Part shown: in pieces, positions 24,523 to 33,453 of the stretch
How the letters are laid out: every line of letters starts with the position of its first letter
Numbering within the stretch: position 1 is the stretch's first letter
Assembly: GCA_947497065.1 (NCBI GenBank)
Contig: CANMEQ010000001.1
Location: 62,001 to 126,000, forward strand
Source: an uncultured Paracoccaceae bacterium
GTDB lineage: Bacteria > Pseudomonadota > Alphaproteobacteria > Rhodobacterales > Rhodobacteraceae
Direction: 5' to 3'
Length of the DNA: 64,000 nucleotides
Program-made: the position numbers and the translations under genes
Notes under the pieces: generated by a model
What the model saw: the letters and a program-made list of their open reading frames with translations, nothing else
Database searches by the model: none
Told to the model about the DNA's origin: nothing

Positions 24523-25730
24523 TCAGTCAATCCTGCCTCTTGTGCGGCGCGGCGAATAAGCGTGACCGCCTGAACGTCGCCGCCAAATATCGTTTCAGCC
24601 TCTGCCAGCACGCGCGCGGCGGCCTCTGCCTGGTCGATGACCATCAAAGATGAAATCAGCCGCGCCCAGTCTTGTGGGGGGCCGCCTTCGGAGGCGAGCC
24701 TGTCGGCCAAACCACCGACCATGCCTTCGATCATCGCGCGCCGGTCTTCGGGGGCCATGTCTTGGGCTGCGTCCAAATCCTCGGCCGTGGGGCCGCGTTG
24801 GTCGGGCAGGGCGTAATCAACGCCCATTTGCGCCGCGACCTGACCGATTTGGTTGGCGGCGAAATCCCAATGCAGGCTGCCCTGCGGTGTGGCTTCGATG
24901 ACCTGCCGCCAAAGGGAAAACGCGCGATCGGGGCGGTCGTTTTGCGCGTACATCAGGCCTGCGTAGTACAGGGCTGCAGGGTTCGTCGCGTCCCGTTGAA
25001 GCACGCCAAAGGCGAGCGTTTCAGCTTCGGGGGAGACATAGCCTTGGGTGCCGGCAACCATGAGGTCGAGCAATTGCACATAGTCTTCTACGGGCGCATC
25101 TGCGCCGCCTAAAGCGACCACTCGTTCGGCGGCGCGGGTGGCGCGGTGGTACTGGCCAATTGCGGCTTCGGTTTGGGCGAGGATGTCCCACGACTGACGG
25201 TCACTGGGCCGTTCGAAAGTGGCTACGCGGCGCGATTGGATCAGATCGCGGGTCGCCTCATCGAATTGATCTAGGGTGTCGGGAATGGGCACACTCGCTT
25301 CGGCGGACATTTGATCGGGGCGGTTCAAACGACGCTCTTCGCCCAGTGACAGGCGCAGCGCGCGCGGCACATCGCCGTAACCCGGTGCGCCCAAGACGGT
25401 ATAAAGACCCGCCGATGCGCCGATCAAACAGATCGCCAGTACGATTGCTGTGATCCGGTTTGCCTTGGTTGGGGCATCGCCCGCCTGCGTGCGGGCGTTC
25501 GTATCGGCGGCCAGAAGACGGCGGGAAATCTCGGTGTGGGTGCGCTCGGCCTCGGCTTCATCCAAAACGCCCCGTGCGAGGTCGCGGTCCACTTCGGCCA
25601 GTTGATCGCGGTAGATCGCGATATCGGTCTCTTCGCCCACTGGTGCTTGCATGTCGCGCCAGAGCGGCAAAAGCACGGCCGCGAGCGAGAGGGCGGCCAG
25701 AGCCGCAGCGATGAAAACAAACCCGATCAT
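24519..25730 (-). CDS. ccmI: Cytochrome c biogenesis protein CcmI
   Basis: 403 residues. Two membrane helices near 5-20 and 98-115 flank a cytoplasmic segment ([36 protein letters not shown] split over the loop) that is the leading mark of CcmI, followed by a periplasmic TPR-like region. CcmI delivers apocytochrome c to the CcmFH haem ligation complex. It heads the operon ccmI-ruvX-DUF1289 on the minus strand, the next gene overlapping by ATGA. Confidence 0.92.
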   Translation of the reverse strand: MIGFVFIAAALAALSLAAVLLPLWRDMQAPVGEETDIAIYRDQLAEVDRDLARGVLDEAEAERTHTEISRRLLAADTNARTQAGDAPTKANRITAIVLAICLIGASAGLYTVLGAPGYGDVPRALRLSLGEERRLNRPDQMSAEASVPIPDTLDQFDEATRDLIQSRRVATFERPSDRQSWDILAQTEAAIGQYHRATRAAERVVALGGADAPVEDYVQLLDLMVAGTQGYVSPEAETLAFGVLQRDATNPAALYYAGLMYAQNDRPDRAFSLWRQVIEATPQGSLHWDFAANQIGQVAAQMGVDYALPDQRGPTAEDLDAAQDMAPEDRRAMIEGMVGGLADRLASEGGPPQDWARLISSLMVIDQAEAAARVLAEAETIFGGDVQAVTLIRRAAQEAGLTE

Positions 25731-25912
25731 GCAGGCAGATGTAGTCGTTTCGTGGCCCTTTCAAAAGGTACAATCGACCACTGTAGTGCGACGTTTCGGC
25801 CCGATCCTGCATGGGTGTCGGAAAAGGGTGATTAAGTGCCGCCCGCGGTCTGCACGAAAATCGCAGGACGGCCCAAATTGAGGGCAAGTTCTAGAACCTT
25901 TGGGGATTTGCC

Positions 25913-27157
25913 ATGCGTCGTTTTTCAGCATTTGCCATCGCGCGCGAGGCGTTCCGCTATCATTCAGGATGGGAGCGTCACTGGCGTAATCCGACTCCCA
26001 AGAAAAAGTATGACGTGATCATCGTGGGCGCGGGTGGACACGGGCTGGCCACGGCGTGGCATTTGGGCAAACACTACGGCATCACCAATGTGGCTGTGAT
26101 CGAAAAGGGGTGGTTGGGTGGCGGGAACACGGGCCGTAACACCACCATTATCCGCTCCAACTACCTGCAAGACCCGTCTGCCGCGATTTATGAAAAGTCC
26201 CGCAGCTTGTATGAAACGATGTCGCAGGATTTGAACTACAACGTGATGTTCAGCCCACGCGGCGTGATTATGCTGGCGCAGACCCACCATGAGGTGCGGG
26301 GCTATTTGCGCACTGCTCATGCCAATGCTTTGCAGGGGGTTAAAACTGAGTGGATTGATGCGCGGAGGGTGAAAGAGCTTTGCCCGATCATGAACATTGA
26401 TGGGCCGCGCTATCCTGTGCTGGGCGGGCTGTGGCAGGCCCGTGGGGGCACAGCCCGCCATGATGCGGTGGCTTGGGGCTATGCGCGGGCCTGTTCGGAT
26501 ATGGGCATGGACATCATCCAGCAATGCGAAGTCACCGGTGTGCGCACGCAGGCAGGTAAAGTGGTGGGTGTTGATACCAGCAAGGGCGCAATTGGCTGCG
26601 ATAAATTGGGGATGGTCGTGGCAGGGCATGCTTCGCATCTGGCGGATATGGCCGGGTTCCGGTTGCCGATCGAAAGTGTGGCCTTGCAAGCGTTGGTGTC
26701 CGAACCAATCAAGCCCTGCATGGATGTTGTGGTTATGGCCAACACGGTGCACGGGTATCTGTCGCAGTCCGATAAGGGCGAAATGGTGATTGGCGGCGGC
26801 ACGGACGGGTTTAACAATTACACCCAACGCGGGTCGTTCCACCATGTAGAAGAAACCGTGCGGGCGCTGGTCGAAACTTTCCCCATGTTGTCGCGGCTGA
26901 AAATGCTGCGCCAATGGGGCGGCATCGTGGATGTGACAGGGGACAGGTCACCGATTTTATCCAAGACACCGGTTGACGGTGTGTTCGTCAACTGTGGTTG
27001 GGGCACGGGCGGGTTTAAGGCCATTCCAGGGTCCGGTTTTGCCATGGCCGAATTGATGGCAAAGGGTGCGTCGCCGCTGACGGATGAGTTTTCAATGTTC
27101 CGCTTCAGGGAAGGAAAATTCATTGATGAAAGCGTCGCAGCGGGGGTCGCGCATTGA
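25913..27157 (+). CDS. soxB: Sarcosine oxidase beta subunit
   Basis: 414 residues, FAD-dependent oxidoreductase (DAO family). YDVIIVGAGGHGLATAWHLG at residues 33-52 is the dinucleotide-binding motif; GWGTGGFKAIPGSGFAMAELMA at the end contacts FAD. By family analogy the covalent FMN is carried by a His in RGGTARHDAVAWG (His183). It is the first gene of a sarcosine oxidase operon of the soxBDAG type; the heterotetramer oxidises sarcosine to glycine, transferring the methyl carbon to THF. The downstream gene order is soxB, small protein, soxD, soxA, soxG. Confidence 0.94.
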   Translation: MRRFSAFAIAREAFRYHSGWERHWRNPTPKKKYDVIIVGAGGHGLATAWHLGKHYGITNVAVIEKGWLGGGNTGRNTTIIRSNYLQDPSAAIYEKSRSLYETMSQDLNYNVMFSPRGVIMLAQTHHEVRGYLRTAHANALQGVKTEWIDARRVKELCPIMNIDGPRYPVLGGLWQARGGTARHDAVAWGYARACSDMGMDIIQQCEVTGVRTQAGKVVGVDTSKGAIGCDKLGMVVAGHASHLADMAGFRLPIESVALQALVSEPIKPCMDVVVMANTVHGYLSQSDKGEMVIGGGTDGFNNYTQRGSFHHVEETVRALVETFPMLSRLKMLRQWGGIVDVTGDRSPILSKTPVDGVFVNCGWGTGGFKAIPGSGFAMAELMAKGASPLTDEFSMFRFREGKFIDESVAAGVAH

Positions 27158-27374
27158 TGCTCGTAAGAATTACTTCTCCTGATGTTCGGTGGATGCCGGT
27201 GGTTGCGCTGTGCTCGCATCTTGCGGGCCTTCGCAGGGTCAAGGTGGCGTGTTCGAGCCGATCACATGTCGCCCAAACGGCTGACGACCGCGCAAACGCA
27301 CCGGCGTTTTCCGCCGATATTCCATCGCTGCGCCAACCTGCCAATGTGTCCTTACCCAACCGAAAGGACATTCC

Positions 27375-27593
27375 ATGGCTGACTATGATTTCTCGAAACC
27401 TGCGCCCGATCGGTCGCACCGTATCCCGCTGGATGGAAGCTCTGGCGCGGGCAGCGTGGGGTTTATCCTCGCGGGCGTCGTCATCTTACTTGTCGTGCTC
27501 TACGCTGTCTTCGGCGGCGCTGGCGTTTCAAACTCGCAAGACCCAAGCACCATTGCGCCTGCCGATAGCGCTGTTCCAGTCCCCACTGAATAA
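27375..27593 (+). CDS. Small single-pass membrane protein in the sarcosine oxidase operon
   Basis: 72 residues with one membrane helix at about 30-48 (GFILAGVVILLVVLYAVF) and a short disordered C-terminus. Ribosome site AAAGGA lies before the ATG (27361-27366). It is 217 bp after soxB and 79 bp before soxD, with a strong terminator in between. I do not recognise a family. The conserved position in the sox operon suggests an accessory or membrane-tethering role, which is inference. Confidence 0.7.
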   Translation: MADYDFSKPAPDRSHRIPLDGSSGAGSVGFILAGVVILLVVLYAVFGGAGVSNSQDPSTIAPADSAVPVPTE

Positions 27594-27620
27594 CTCAGCT
27601 TCCCACCACTCACCCCGACT

Positions 27621-27654
27621 GACCGAAGGCGCGACGCGTGTCTTCGGTCTTTTT
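27621..27654 (+). terminator. Intrinsic terminator inside the sarcosine oxidase operon
   Basis: Stem GACCGAAG (27621-27628) and CTTCGGTC (27642-27649) with a 13-nt loop, followed by TTTTT. It sits just 17 bp before soxD, downstream of the small membrane protein gene, so it should reduce transcription into soxDAG. It may act as an attenuator or as the end of a soxB transcript. Confidence 0.75.
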
Positions 27655-27671
27655 GCGTCTAAGGCTTGCCT

Positions 27672-28001
27672 ATGTTGATCTTGACCTGTCCCTATTGCGG
27701 TGTTCGCGCCGATGAAACCGAATTGTCTCCAGGCGGAGAGGCCCATTTGAAACGGTTTGGGCCGGGATCAAACGACGAAGCGTTTGAAGGTTACCTGTTT
27801 GTGCGGGAAAACCCGAAAGGTGTTCATTTCGAGCGGTGGCGGCACAGCTATGGATGTGGGAAATGGTTTCATGCGGCGCGGTGCACGACGACGCTGGAGG
27901 TCTTTGGCACCTACGAGGCCCAAACCAGTGAGCCACCCAAAGCAATCAGGGAAGCGATTTCAGCGAAACGACCGGGCTGGTCGTGGAGGGACCTGTCATG
28001 A
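27672..28001 (+). CDS. soxD: Sarcosine oxidase delta subunit
   Basis: 109 residues beginning MLILTCPYCGVRADETEL, the typical opening of SoxD, with the zinc-binding cysteines CPYCG and two more (YGCGKWFHAARC) further on. ATG 27672 is preferred over an in-frame TTG six bases earlier. The subunit is part of the alpha-beta-gamma-delta sarcosine oxidase complex. The stop overlaps the soxA start by ATGA. Confidence 0.92.
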   Translation: MLILTCPYCGVRADETELSPGGEAHLKRFGPGSNDEAFEGYLFVRENPKGVHFERWRHSYGCGKWFHAARCTTTLEVFGTYEAQTSEPPKAIREAISAKRPGWSWRDLS

Positions 28002-31000
28002 GTGCACGTTTGCAAACCACAGGGCGGTTGATAGATCGCACGAAACCACTTTCATTCACATTCAACGGCAAAAAAATGCAGGCGTTTGAGGGGGACACGC
28101 TGGCATCTGCGTTGTTGGCAAACGATCAAATGTTGGTGGGCCGGTCCTTCAAATACCATCGTCCGCGCGGCATTGTCGCGTCCGGTGCAGAGGAGCCAAA
28201 TGGCTTGGTCAATCTTGGTAAAGGCGGGCGTTTTGAGCCGAACCAGCGGGTTACAACGCAAGAGGTTTTTGATGGGCTAGAAGCGACATCGCAAAACCAT
28301 TTCCCCTCGCTCGACTTCGACATTGGGGCGGTGAATGCCAAGTTAGCGAAATTTATGCCCGCTGGGTTTTACTACAAAATGTTTATCCACCCGCGTCCGT
28401 TGTGGAAACATGTGTATGAACCGTTCATTCGCAAGGCCGCCGGATTGGGCAAAGCGCCCAAGGATCGCGATGCTGACACCTATGAGCATCTTTATCATTT
28501 CGCGGATGTCATGGTTGTTGGTGGCGGTGTCGCGGGCCTGTCGGCGGCGCTGGCTGCAGGGCGTGCTGGCGCGCGGGTGTTACTCGTTGAGCAAACAGCA
28601 CAGTGGGGCGGACGTGCACCTGTTGATCGGGCTCAAATCGACGGGATTGATGCGGATGTATGGGTGAAGGACGCGCTGCAGCGCCTTGATAAAATGGAAA
28701 ATGTAACCCGTGTTTCGCGTTGCATGGGGGCAGGTGTTTATGATCATGGGTACGCGCTCGCCTATGAGCGGTTGACCGATCATTTGGCTGATAAAGCGGG
28801 GCCGCGGCATCGGCTTTGGCGGGTGCGTGCGGCCCAAATTATTACAGCGACAGGGGCGATCGAACGCCCGCTGAGCTTTGCTGGCAACGATGTGCCTGGC
28901 GTGATGCTGGCCAGTGCTGTGCGCGACTATGTGGTGAACTACTGCACATCGCCGGGGGACAGAACACTTGTCGTGACGAATAACGATGATGCATACCGGA
29001 CAGCCATAGCGCTGACCTCGGCAGGGGTGCAGGTGCCTGCTATCGTCGATGCACGTATGGGCGCAGGCCCCTTGGCGCAAGAAGCACAGGCCTTGGGAAT
29101 ACCGGTGTATTTCGGCAAAGGCATTGCCAAGGTGCAGGGCGGTAAGCGGGTGACGGGTGTTGCGATCTGCGCGCAAGCGGGTGACGGACATGTGCTAGAA
29201 GAGATCCCCTGCGATGCAATCGCGATGTCAGGCGGTTGGTCGCCCGTGGTCCATTTATGGTCCCACTGTGGCGGGAAGTTGGTCTGGGATGATGTGCAAA
29301 ACCACTTCCGGCCAGATATTGATCGACCGCCGTTGGGTGCCGATGGTGCGGGGTTTGTGCAAACCGCAGGTGCCGCGCAGGGTGTGTTGACCACCGATGC
29401 CTGTATCGAGACCGGCCATGACGCCGGTGCCACCGCTGCGCGCATTGTGCAAGCGTTTGATGCGCCAGGACGGGCTGCACGCGCTGATGCGCCTGAAGAG
29501 GCCGCGATGGAGCCTGTCTGGATGATGCCTCAAGGCGCGGCCTATTCTTTGCGGTCGAAAATGTGGTTGGACTACCAAAACGATGTGAAAGTTTCAGACG
29601 TTCAGCTTGCCGCGCAGGAAGGATACGAAAGTGTCGAGCACACGAAACGCTACACCACATTGGGGATGGCGACTGATCAGGGTAAGTTAAGTAATATTAA
29701 TGGCTTGGCAGTGCTTTCTAATGCGTTGGGTCAAGCTATTCCTGCCACTGGGACGACTACGTTTCGGCCGCCCTATACGCCAATCTCACTGGGGGTGATC
29801 GGCGGTGAAGCAAGCGGCGCGCTGTTTCAGCCGTTGCGCAAAACGCCATTGCACGAATGGTCGGACGCGAATGGCGCCGAATGGGAACCCGTGGGGCAAT
29901 GGCGGCGACCCTATGCCTACAAACGGGCAGGTGAAACCACGCAAGAGGCCGTGAACCGCGAGGTGAAAAACACCCGCACTGCTGTGGGGCTGCTTGATGC
30001 GTCGACATTGGGCAAGCTGATCGTTGCAGGGCCAGACGCGGGCAAGTTTTTGGACATGATGTATACGAACATGATGTCGACATTGCCCGTTGGATCGTGC
30101 CGGTACGGTTTGATGTGCAACGAACAAGGGTTCTTGATGGATGACGGCGTGGTCGCACGCATCGCGCAGGATAGGTGGCTGTGCCACACGACCACGGGCG
30201 GCGCCGATGCCATTCACGCGCACATGGAAGAATGGCTGCAAACCGAATGGTGGGACTGGAAGGTTTACGTGGCCAACGTGACGGAGCAATACGCGCAGAT
30301 CGCGGTGGTTGGGCCCCATGCCCGGGATGTGCTGGAAAAGCTGGGCGGTATGGATGTGTCAAGAGAGGCCTTGCCGTTTATGCGCTGGTGCGACGGCAGC
30401 TTGGGCGGGTTCGACTGCCGTATTTATCGCATTTCATTTTCGGGCGAGCTTTCCTACGAAATTGCAGTGCCCGCCAGCCAAGGTGCCGGTCTTTGGGACG
30501 CGTTGATGGAGGCCGGTGACGGGTTCGGCGTCATGCCCTATGGAACAGAAACCTTGCATGTGTTGAGGGCCGAGAAAGGCTTTATCATGATCGGGGATGA
30601 AACCGATGGTACGGTCATTCCGCAAGACTTGGGGCTGGATTGGGCGCTGTCTAAAAAGAAGACCGACTATTTGGGCAAACGGGGGCAGGAACGGTCAAAT
30701 ATGGTCGATCCTGACCGATGGAAACTGGTCGGCCTAGAGAGCATTGATGGGTCGGTGCTTCCTGATGGCGCCTATGCTGTCGCGCCCGGTGAAAATGCCA
30801 ACGGTCAACGCTACACGCAAGGGCGTGTCACCTCGACCTATTATTCGGCCACTTTAGGGCGGGGCATTGCCATGGGGTTGGTTAAGAACGGGCCAGAGCG
30901 GATGGGCGACGTTTTGGAGTTCCCGACTGTGGGCGGCACAACGATTTCTGCAAAAATCGTGAGCCCTGTGTTTTATGACCCAAGCGGGGAGAAACAGAAT

Positions 31001-31006
31001 GTCTAA
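27998..31006 (+). CDS. soxA: Sarcosine oxidase alpha subunit
   Basis: 1002 residues. N-terminal domain with [2Fe-2S]-like ferredoxin fold (FNGKKMQAFEGDTLASALLAN), NAD-binding domain VMVVGGGVAGLSAALAAG (about 172-189), a second FAD/NAD module, and a C-terminal GcvT-like THF-binding domain (from about residue 600, YFRPPYTPISLGVIGG). It binds NAD+ and tetrahydrofolate and forms methylene-THF from the methyl group. Start 27998 overlaps the soxD stop; an extension upstream to 27983 is not needed. The final codons overlap soxG by 8 bp. Confidence 0.95.
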   Translation: MSARLQTTGRLIDRTKPLSFTFNGKKMQAFEGDTLASALLANDQMLVGRSFKYHRPRGIVASGAEEPNGLVNLGKGGRFEPNQRVTTQEVFDGLEATSQNHFPSLDFDIGAVNAKLAKFMPAGFYYKMFIHPRPLWKHVYEPFIRKAAGLGKAPKDRDADTYEHLYHFADVMVVGGGVAGLSAALAAGRAGARVLLVEQTAQWGGRAPVDRAQIDGIDADVWVKDALQRLDKMENVTRVSRCMGAGVYDHGYALAYERLTDHLADKAGPRHRLWRVRAAQIITATGAIERPLSFAGNDVPGVMLASAVRDYVVNYCTSPGDRTLVVTNNDDAYRTAIALTSAGVQVPAIVDARMGAGPLAQEAQALGIPVYFGKGIAKVQGGKRVTGVAICAQAGDGHVLEEIPCDAIAMSGGWSPVVHLWSHCGGKLVWDDVQNHFRPDIDRPPLGADGAGFVQTAGAAQGVLTTDACIETGHDAGATAARIVQAFDAPGRAARADAPEEAAMEPVWMMPQGAAYSLRSKMWLDYQNDVKVSDVQLAAQEGYESVEHTKRYTTLGMATDQGKLSNINGLAVLSNALGQAIPATGTTTFRPPYTPISLGVIGGEASGALFQPLRKTPLHEWSDANGAEWEPVGQWRRPYAYKRAGETTQEAVNREVKNTRTAVGLLDASTLGKLIVAGPDAGKFLDMMYTNMMSTLPVGSCRYGLMCNEQGFLMDDGVVARIAQDRWLCHTTTGGADAIHAHMEEWLQTEWWDWKVYVANVTEQYAQIAVVGPHARDVLEKLGGMDVSREALPFMRWCDGSLGGFDCRIYRISFSGELSYEIAVPASQGAGLWDALMEAGDGFGVMPYGTETLHVLRAEKGFIMIGDETDGTVIPQDLGLDWALSKKKTDYLGKRGQERSNMVDPDRWKLVGLESIDGSVLPDGAYAVAPGENANGQRYTQGRVTSTYYSATLGRGIAMGLVKNGPERMGDVLEFPTVGGTTISAKIVSPVFYDPSGEKQNV

Positions 31007-31529
31007 CGTTGCTCGAGTTTTTCAGAACCCTGCAGAAGGGATGATCACATTTCGTGGTGATCTGGCCAGCCGCACAGTGAAGAAGGCCATCAGATCTGTG
31101 GCCGGCGTCGCGATGCCGCCGGCAGGTGAAATACGCGGTGAATGGGGGCGCGGTGTTGGGTGGATGTCACCGGACGAGGTGATGGTTCTGGTGCCCTATG
31201 CCGACGTTGGGTCCGCAACTGCCCGTCTCAACGCCACACTGTCGGGCACGCATGTTTTGGTGGCCGATGTGTCTGACGCCCGCGTGTGTTTCAGGGTTGA
31301 GGGCGGGCAAGCCGCAGCCGTATTGGCACGCCTTTGCCCCGTTGATTTCCACCCTGACAGCTTTGGTGTTGGCACACTGCGGCGCACCCGTTTGGCACAG
31401 GTCGCAACGGCGGTGTGGCGCCACGACACCGGGTTTGATGTGATCTGCTTTCGGTCGGTCGCCGACTATGTGCAGGGCGTGTTGGTGAATGCGGAACAAA
31501 GTGTCCTGAGGGGCGCACTTGGGTCTTAA
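30999..31529 (+). CDS. soxG: Sarcosine oxidase gamma subunit
   Basis: 176 residues, GcvT-like fold remnant: VKKAIRSVAGVAMPPAGEIRG, WMSPDEVMVLVPYADV, LVADVSDARVCFRVEG, RLCPVDFHPDSFGVG and RTRLAQVATAVWRHD are typical of SoxG. ATG 30999 overlaps the soxA stop (AATGTCTAA) by 8 bp; an in-frame extension to 30975 lies inside soxA. Fourth subunit of the complex and last gene of the operon. Confidence 0.91.
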   Translation: MSNVARVFQNPAEGMITFRGDLASRTVKKAIRSVAGVAMPPAGEIRGEWGRGVGWMSPDEVMVLVPYADVGSATARLNATLSGTHVLVADVSDARVCFRVEGGQAAAVLARLCPVDFHPDSFGVGTLRRTRLAQVATAVWRHDTGFDVICFRSVADYVQGVLVNAEQSVLRGALGS

Positions 31530-31600
31530 CTATATTGCCTGCTTGATTTGCGAGGCCGCCTGAGGGGATAACGATGGGGTTCTAGCAAAAAGAGTATGTT

Positions 31601-32653
31601 ATGCGGATTACCTCCATCACCCCGATGAAGAATGAAGCCCCCTTTATTTTGGAGTGGGTCGCCTACCACCGGATGATCGGGGTGAATGATATCATCGTGT
31701 TTTCAAATGATTGCACCGATGGCACCAACATTATGCTGGAACGTCTGGATGAAATGGGGCTTTTGCGTCATTACCCGAACCCATGCATGGCGATGCAAAA
31801 GCCCAAACCGCATTTGCAAGTGATCCGCTACATCAACACGTCTGATCGGTTGCGCCGCTCGGATTGGGTTGTCAGCCTTGATGTTGATGAATTCATTCGG
31901 GTGAACACGGGCAAGGGTCATCTGGAGGATCTGTTTAATGCAGTGCCGGATGCGAATATGATCTGCATGAACCAGCTTAATTTTGGGCATGGGGGCGTTG
32001 AGGCATTCGAAGACGACCTTTTGATCAAACAGTTTCAATATTGTTGGGACTACAACAGAGCCTACCACCGAAACTTGAACCGGCGGGGGGTGAAAACGAT
32101 CACCCACGCCTCTTCAAACCCGAAAGCCTGGCACAACCATTCGCCTATTTTTCATCGTAAGGATGTGCCCAACGTGCATTGTGTCAATGGCAATGGGCAA
32201 CCGCTAGAGGATGTGAACTTAGAAAAAGACATCAAAAGCATTTTGGCGCCAAATTATGGGTTTGATTTGGTTCAGTTGAACCACTACGCGCTGCGTGCGC
32301 GTGATACGTTTATGCTCAAGGTCCATCGTGGCAATGCGAACCACGCCAATGATGACAAAGACCCCAAAGATATTATTTCAGAACAAATGACCTATTGGCG
32401 TCGCTACGACAATAATCACCACCACGATACCCGCATTCAAAGCATGGTTGATGATGTTGCAACGGCGCGCGATGAGTTGTTGAAAGACCCAGAACTGCGC
32501 CAGCTTCACACCGCAGCCGTGGGCATCGCGCAAGTTCGGATCGCGGAGTTGAAGGAAGATAAGATGATGCAAGCGCTGATGAAACGCGTGCGTGGCTTCA
32601 TCAAACGTCATCCTGTGGGCGTTCTGCCTGAGGCCGAGGTTGACGCCAGCTGA
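31601..32653 (+). CDS. Glycosyltransferase family 2-like protein (paralogue 1 of 3)
   Basis: 350 residues. MRITSITPMKNEAPFILEWVAYHRMIGV starts a GT-A fold; the metal-binding D-x-D is in VVSLDVDEFIRV (near residue 91). C-terminal part is charged. Its N-terminal half shares its pattern with the two genes on the minus strand (MKNEGPYLLEWLAYHKSIG and MMKDEGHSLVEWVAYHNHIG), so the three are paralogues of a Rhodobacteraceae expansion. It converges with the sulfotransferase gene, 5 bp apart. A cell-surface or exopolysaccharide role is expected. Confidence 0.85.
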   Translation: MRITSITPMKNEAPFILEWVAYHRMIGVNDIIVFSNDCTDGTNIMLERLDEMGLLRHYPNPCMAMQKPKPHLQVIRYINTSDRLRRSDWVVSLDVDEFIRVNTGKGHLEDLFNAVPDANMICMNQLNFGHGGVEAFEDDLLIKQFQYCWDYNRAYHRNLNRRGVKTITHASSNPKAWHNHSPIFHRKDVPNVHCVNGNGQPLEDVNLEKDIKSILAPNYGFDLVQLNHYALRARDTFMLKVHRGNANHANDDKDPKDIISEQMTYWRRYDNNHHHDTRIQSMVDDVATARDELLKDPELRQLHTAAVGIAQVRIAELKEDKMMQALMKRVRGFIKRHPVGVLPEAEVDAS

Positions 32654-32658
32654 CCTGT

Positions 32659-33453
32659 TCAGTCGCTTTCATTATTGGCGCAGACCGAGACCCATGATTG
32701 ATCGGCCTCATACCCAAGGGTGACCAAGGCATCGCCAAAAGCGTCGCTGTAGTCTTGTGCGATTTCAGCGGGCAAGCCCTCACGCCATTGCGCCGTGCGA
32801 CCGGACTTGATGTGCGATTTGACGTTCCCTTTGAGGTTTTCAGCCTCTTTCAGGCCCCCAAACATTGAATGGGTCCAGTAGAACTCCAACAGGCGTTCTT
32901 TATCAAAACCGCCCACGTCCAAAGCCTCGATCGCTTCTCTGAACAGGCTGGCATCTGTGTCGTTGATCAGGTCTTCGTAGCGCACATCAAACACGTTGCT
33001 ATGCCCGTAAGGCCAAGCCAACATTTCATCTAGGGTTGTTTTATGTTTGTTGTGCATCTCAAAACGCAGCTGCCCAGTGCGTGTGGTTTCTGTATTGATC
33101 CGCTCTTGATAGGACATGCCATCGAATTCGCGACGAGGGCGGGCCAGCCACTTTTCATTGCCAGTCTTGGCTGTCAGGTGGTAGCGCGCACCCGAAATCA
33201 AGACGTCCCGTGGATCGCGGATCATGTGAAAGGCGCGCACATCGTCACGGTCCAACAGCTCACGCGGGAAGGTTGACGACCAATTCACCAGCAAAGCAGG
33301 CCCATCTTCGGGCAGGTCATCCATATCAAATTTTTGGCCGATGCGGATTACGGGAATACCTTGCTCGGTCGCAAATTTGTGAAATGTGCGCCGCATCCAG
33401 ACGGTACCTGTCTTATGGTGGGTGCCGACGCAGAGAAACCTAGGGCCCGTCAT
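32659..33453 (-). CDS. Sulfotransferase family protein
   Basis: 264 residues. The PAPS 5'-phosphosulfate loop is THHKTGTVWMRRTF near residue 12 and the 3'-phosphate motif is MIRDPRDVLISGARYH (about 78). ATG 33453 overlaps the stop of the upstream glycosyltransferase gene by ATGA. Frame stays open upstream into a lysine-rich stretch (KKKAM), the reverse of a slippery site discussed in the findings. It probably sulfates a glycan made with the neighbouring glycosyltransferases. Confidence 0.86.
   Translation of the reverse strand: MTGPRFLCVGTHHKTGTVWMRRTFHKFATEQGIPVIRIGQKFDMDDLPEDGPALLVNWSSTFPRELLDRDDVRAFHMIRDPRDVLISGARYHLTAKTGNEKWLARPRREFDGMSYQERINTETTRTGQLRFEMHNKHKTTLDEMLAWPYGHSNVFDVRYEDLINDTDASLFREAIEALDVGGFDKERLLEFYWTHSMFGGLKEAENLKGNVKSHIKSGRTAQWREGLPAEIAQDYSDAFGDALVTLGYEADQSWVSVCANNESD

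Noticed and set aside
27154-27678. 174-codon plus-strand frame between soxB and soxD
   Set aside because: Starts at a TTG, overlaps the small membrane gene and the terminator, composition does not look coding.
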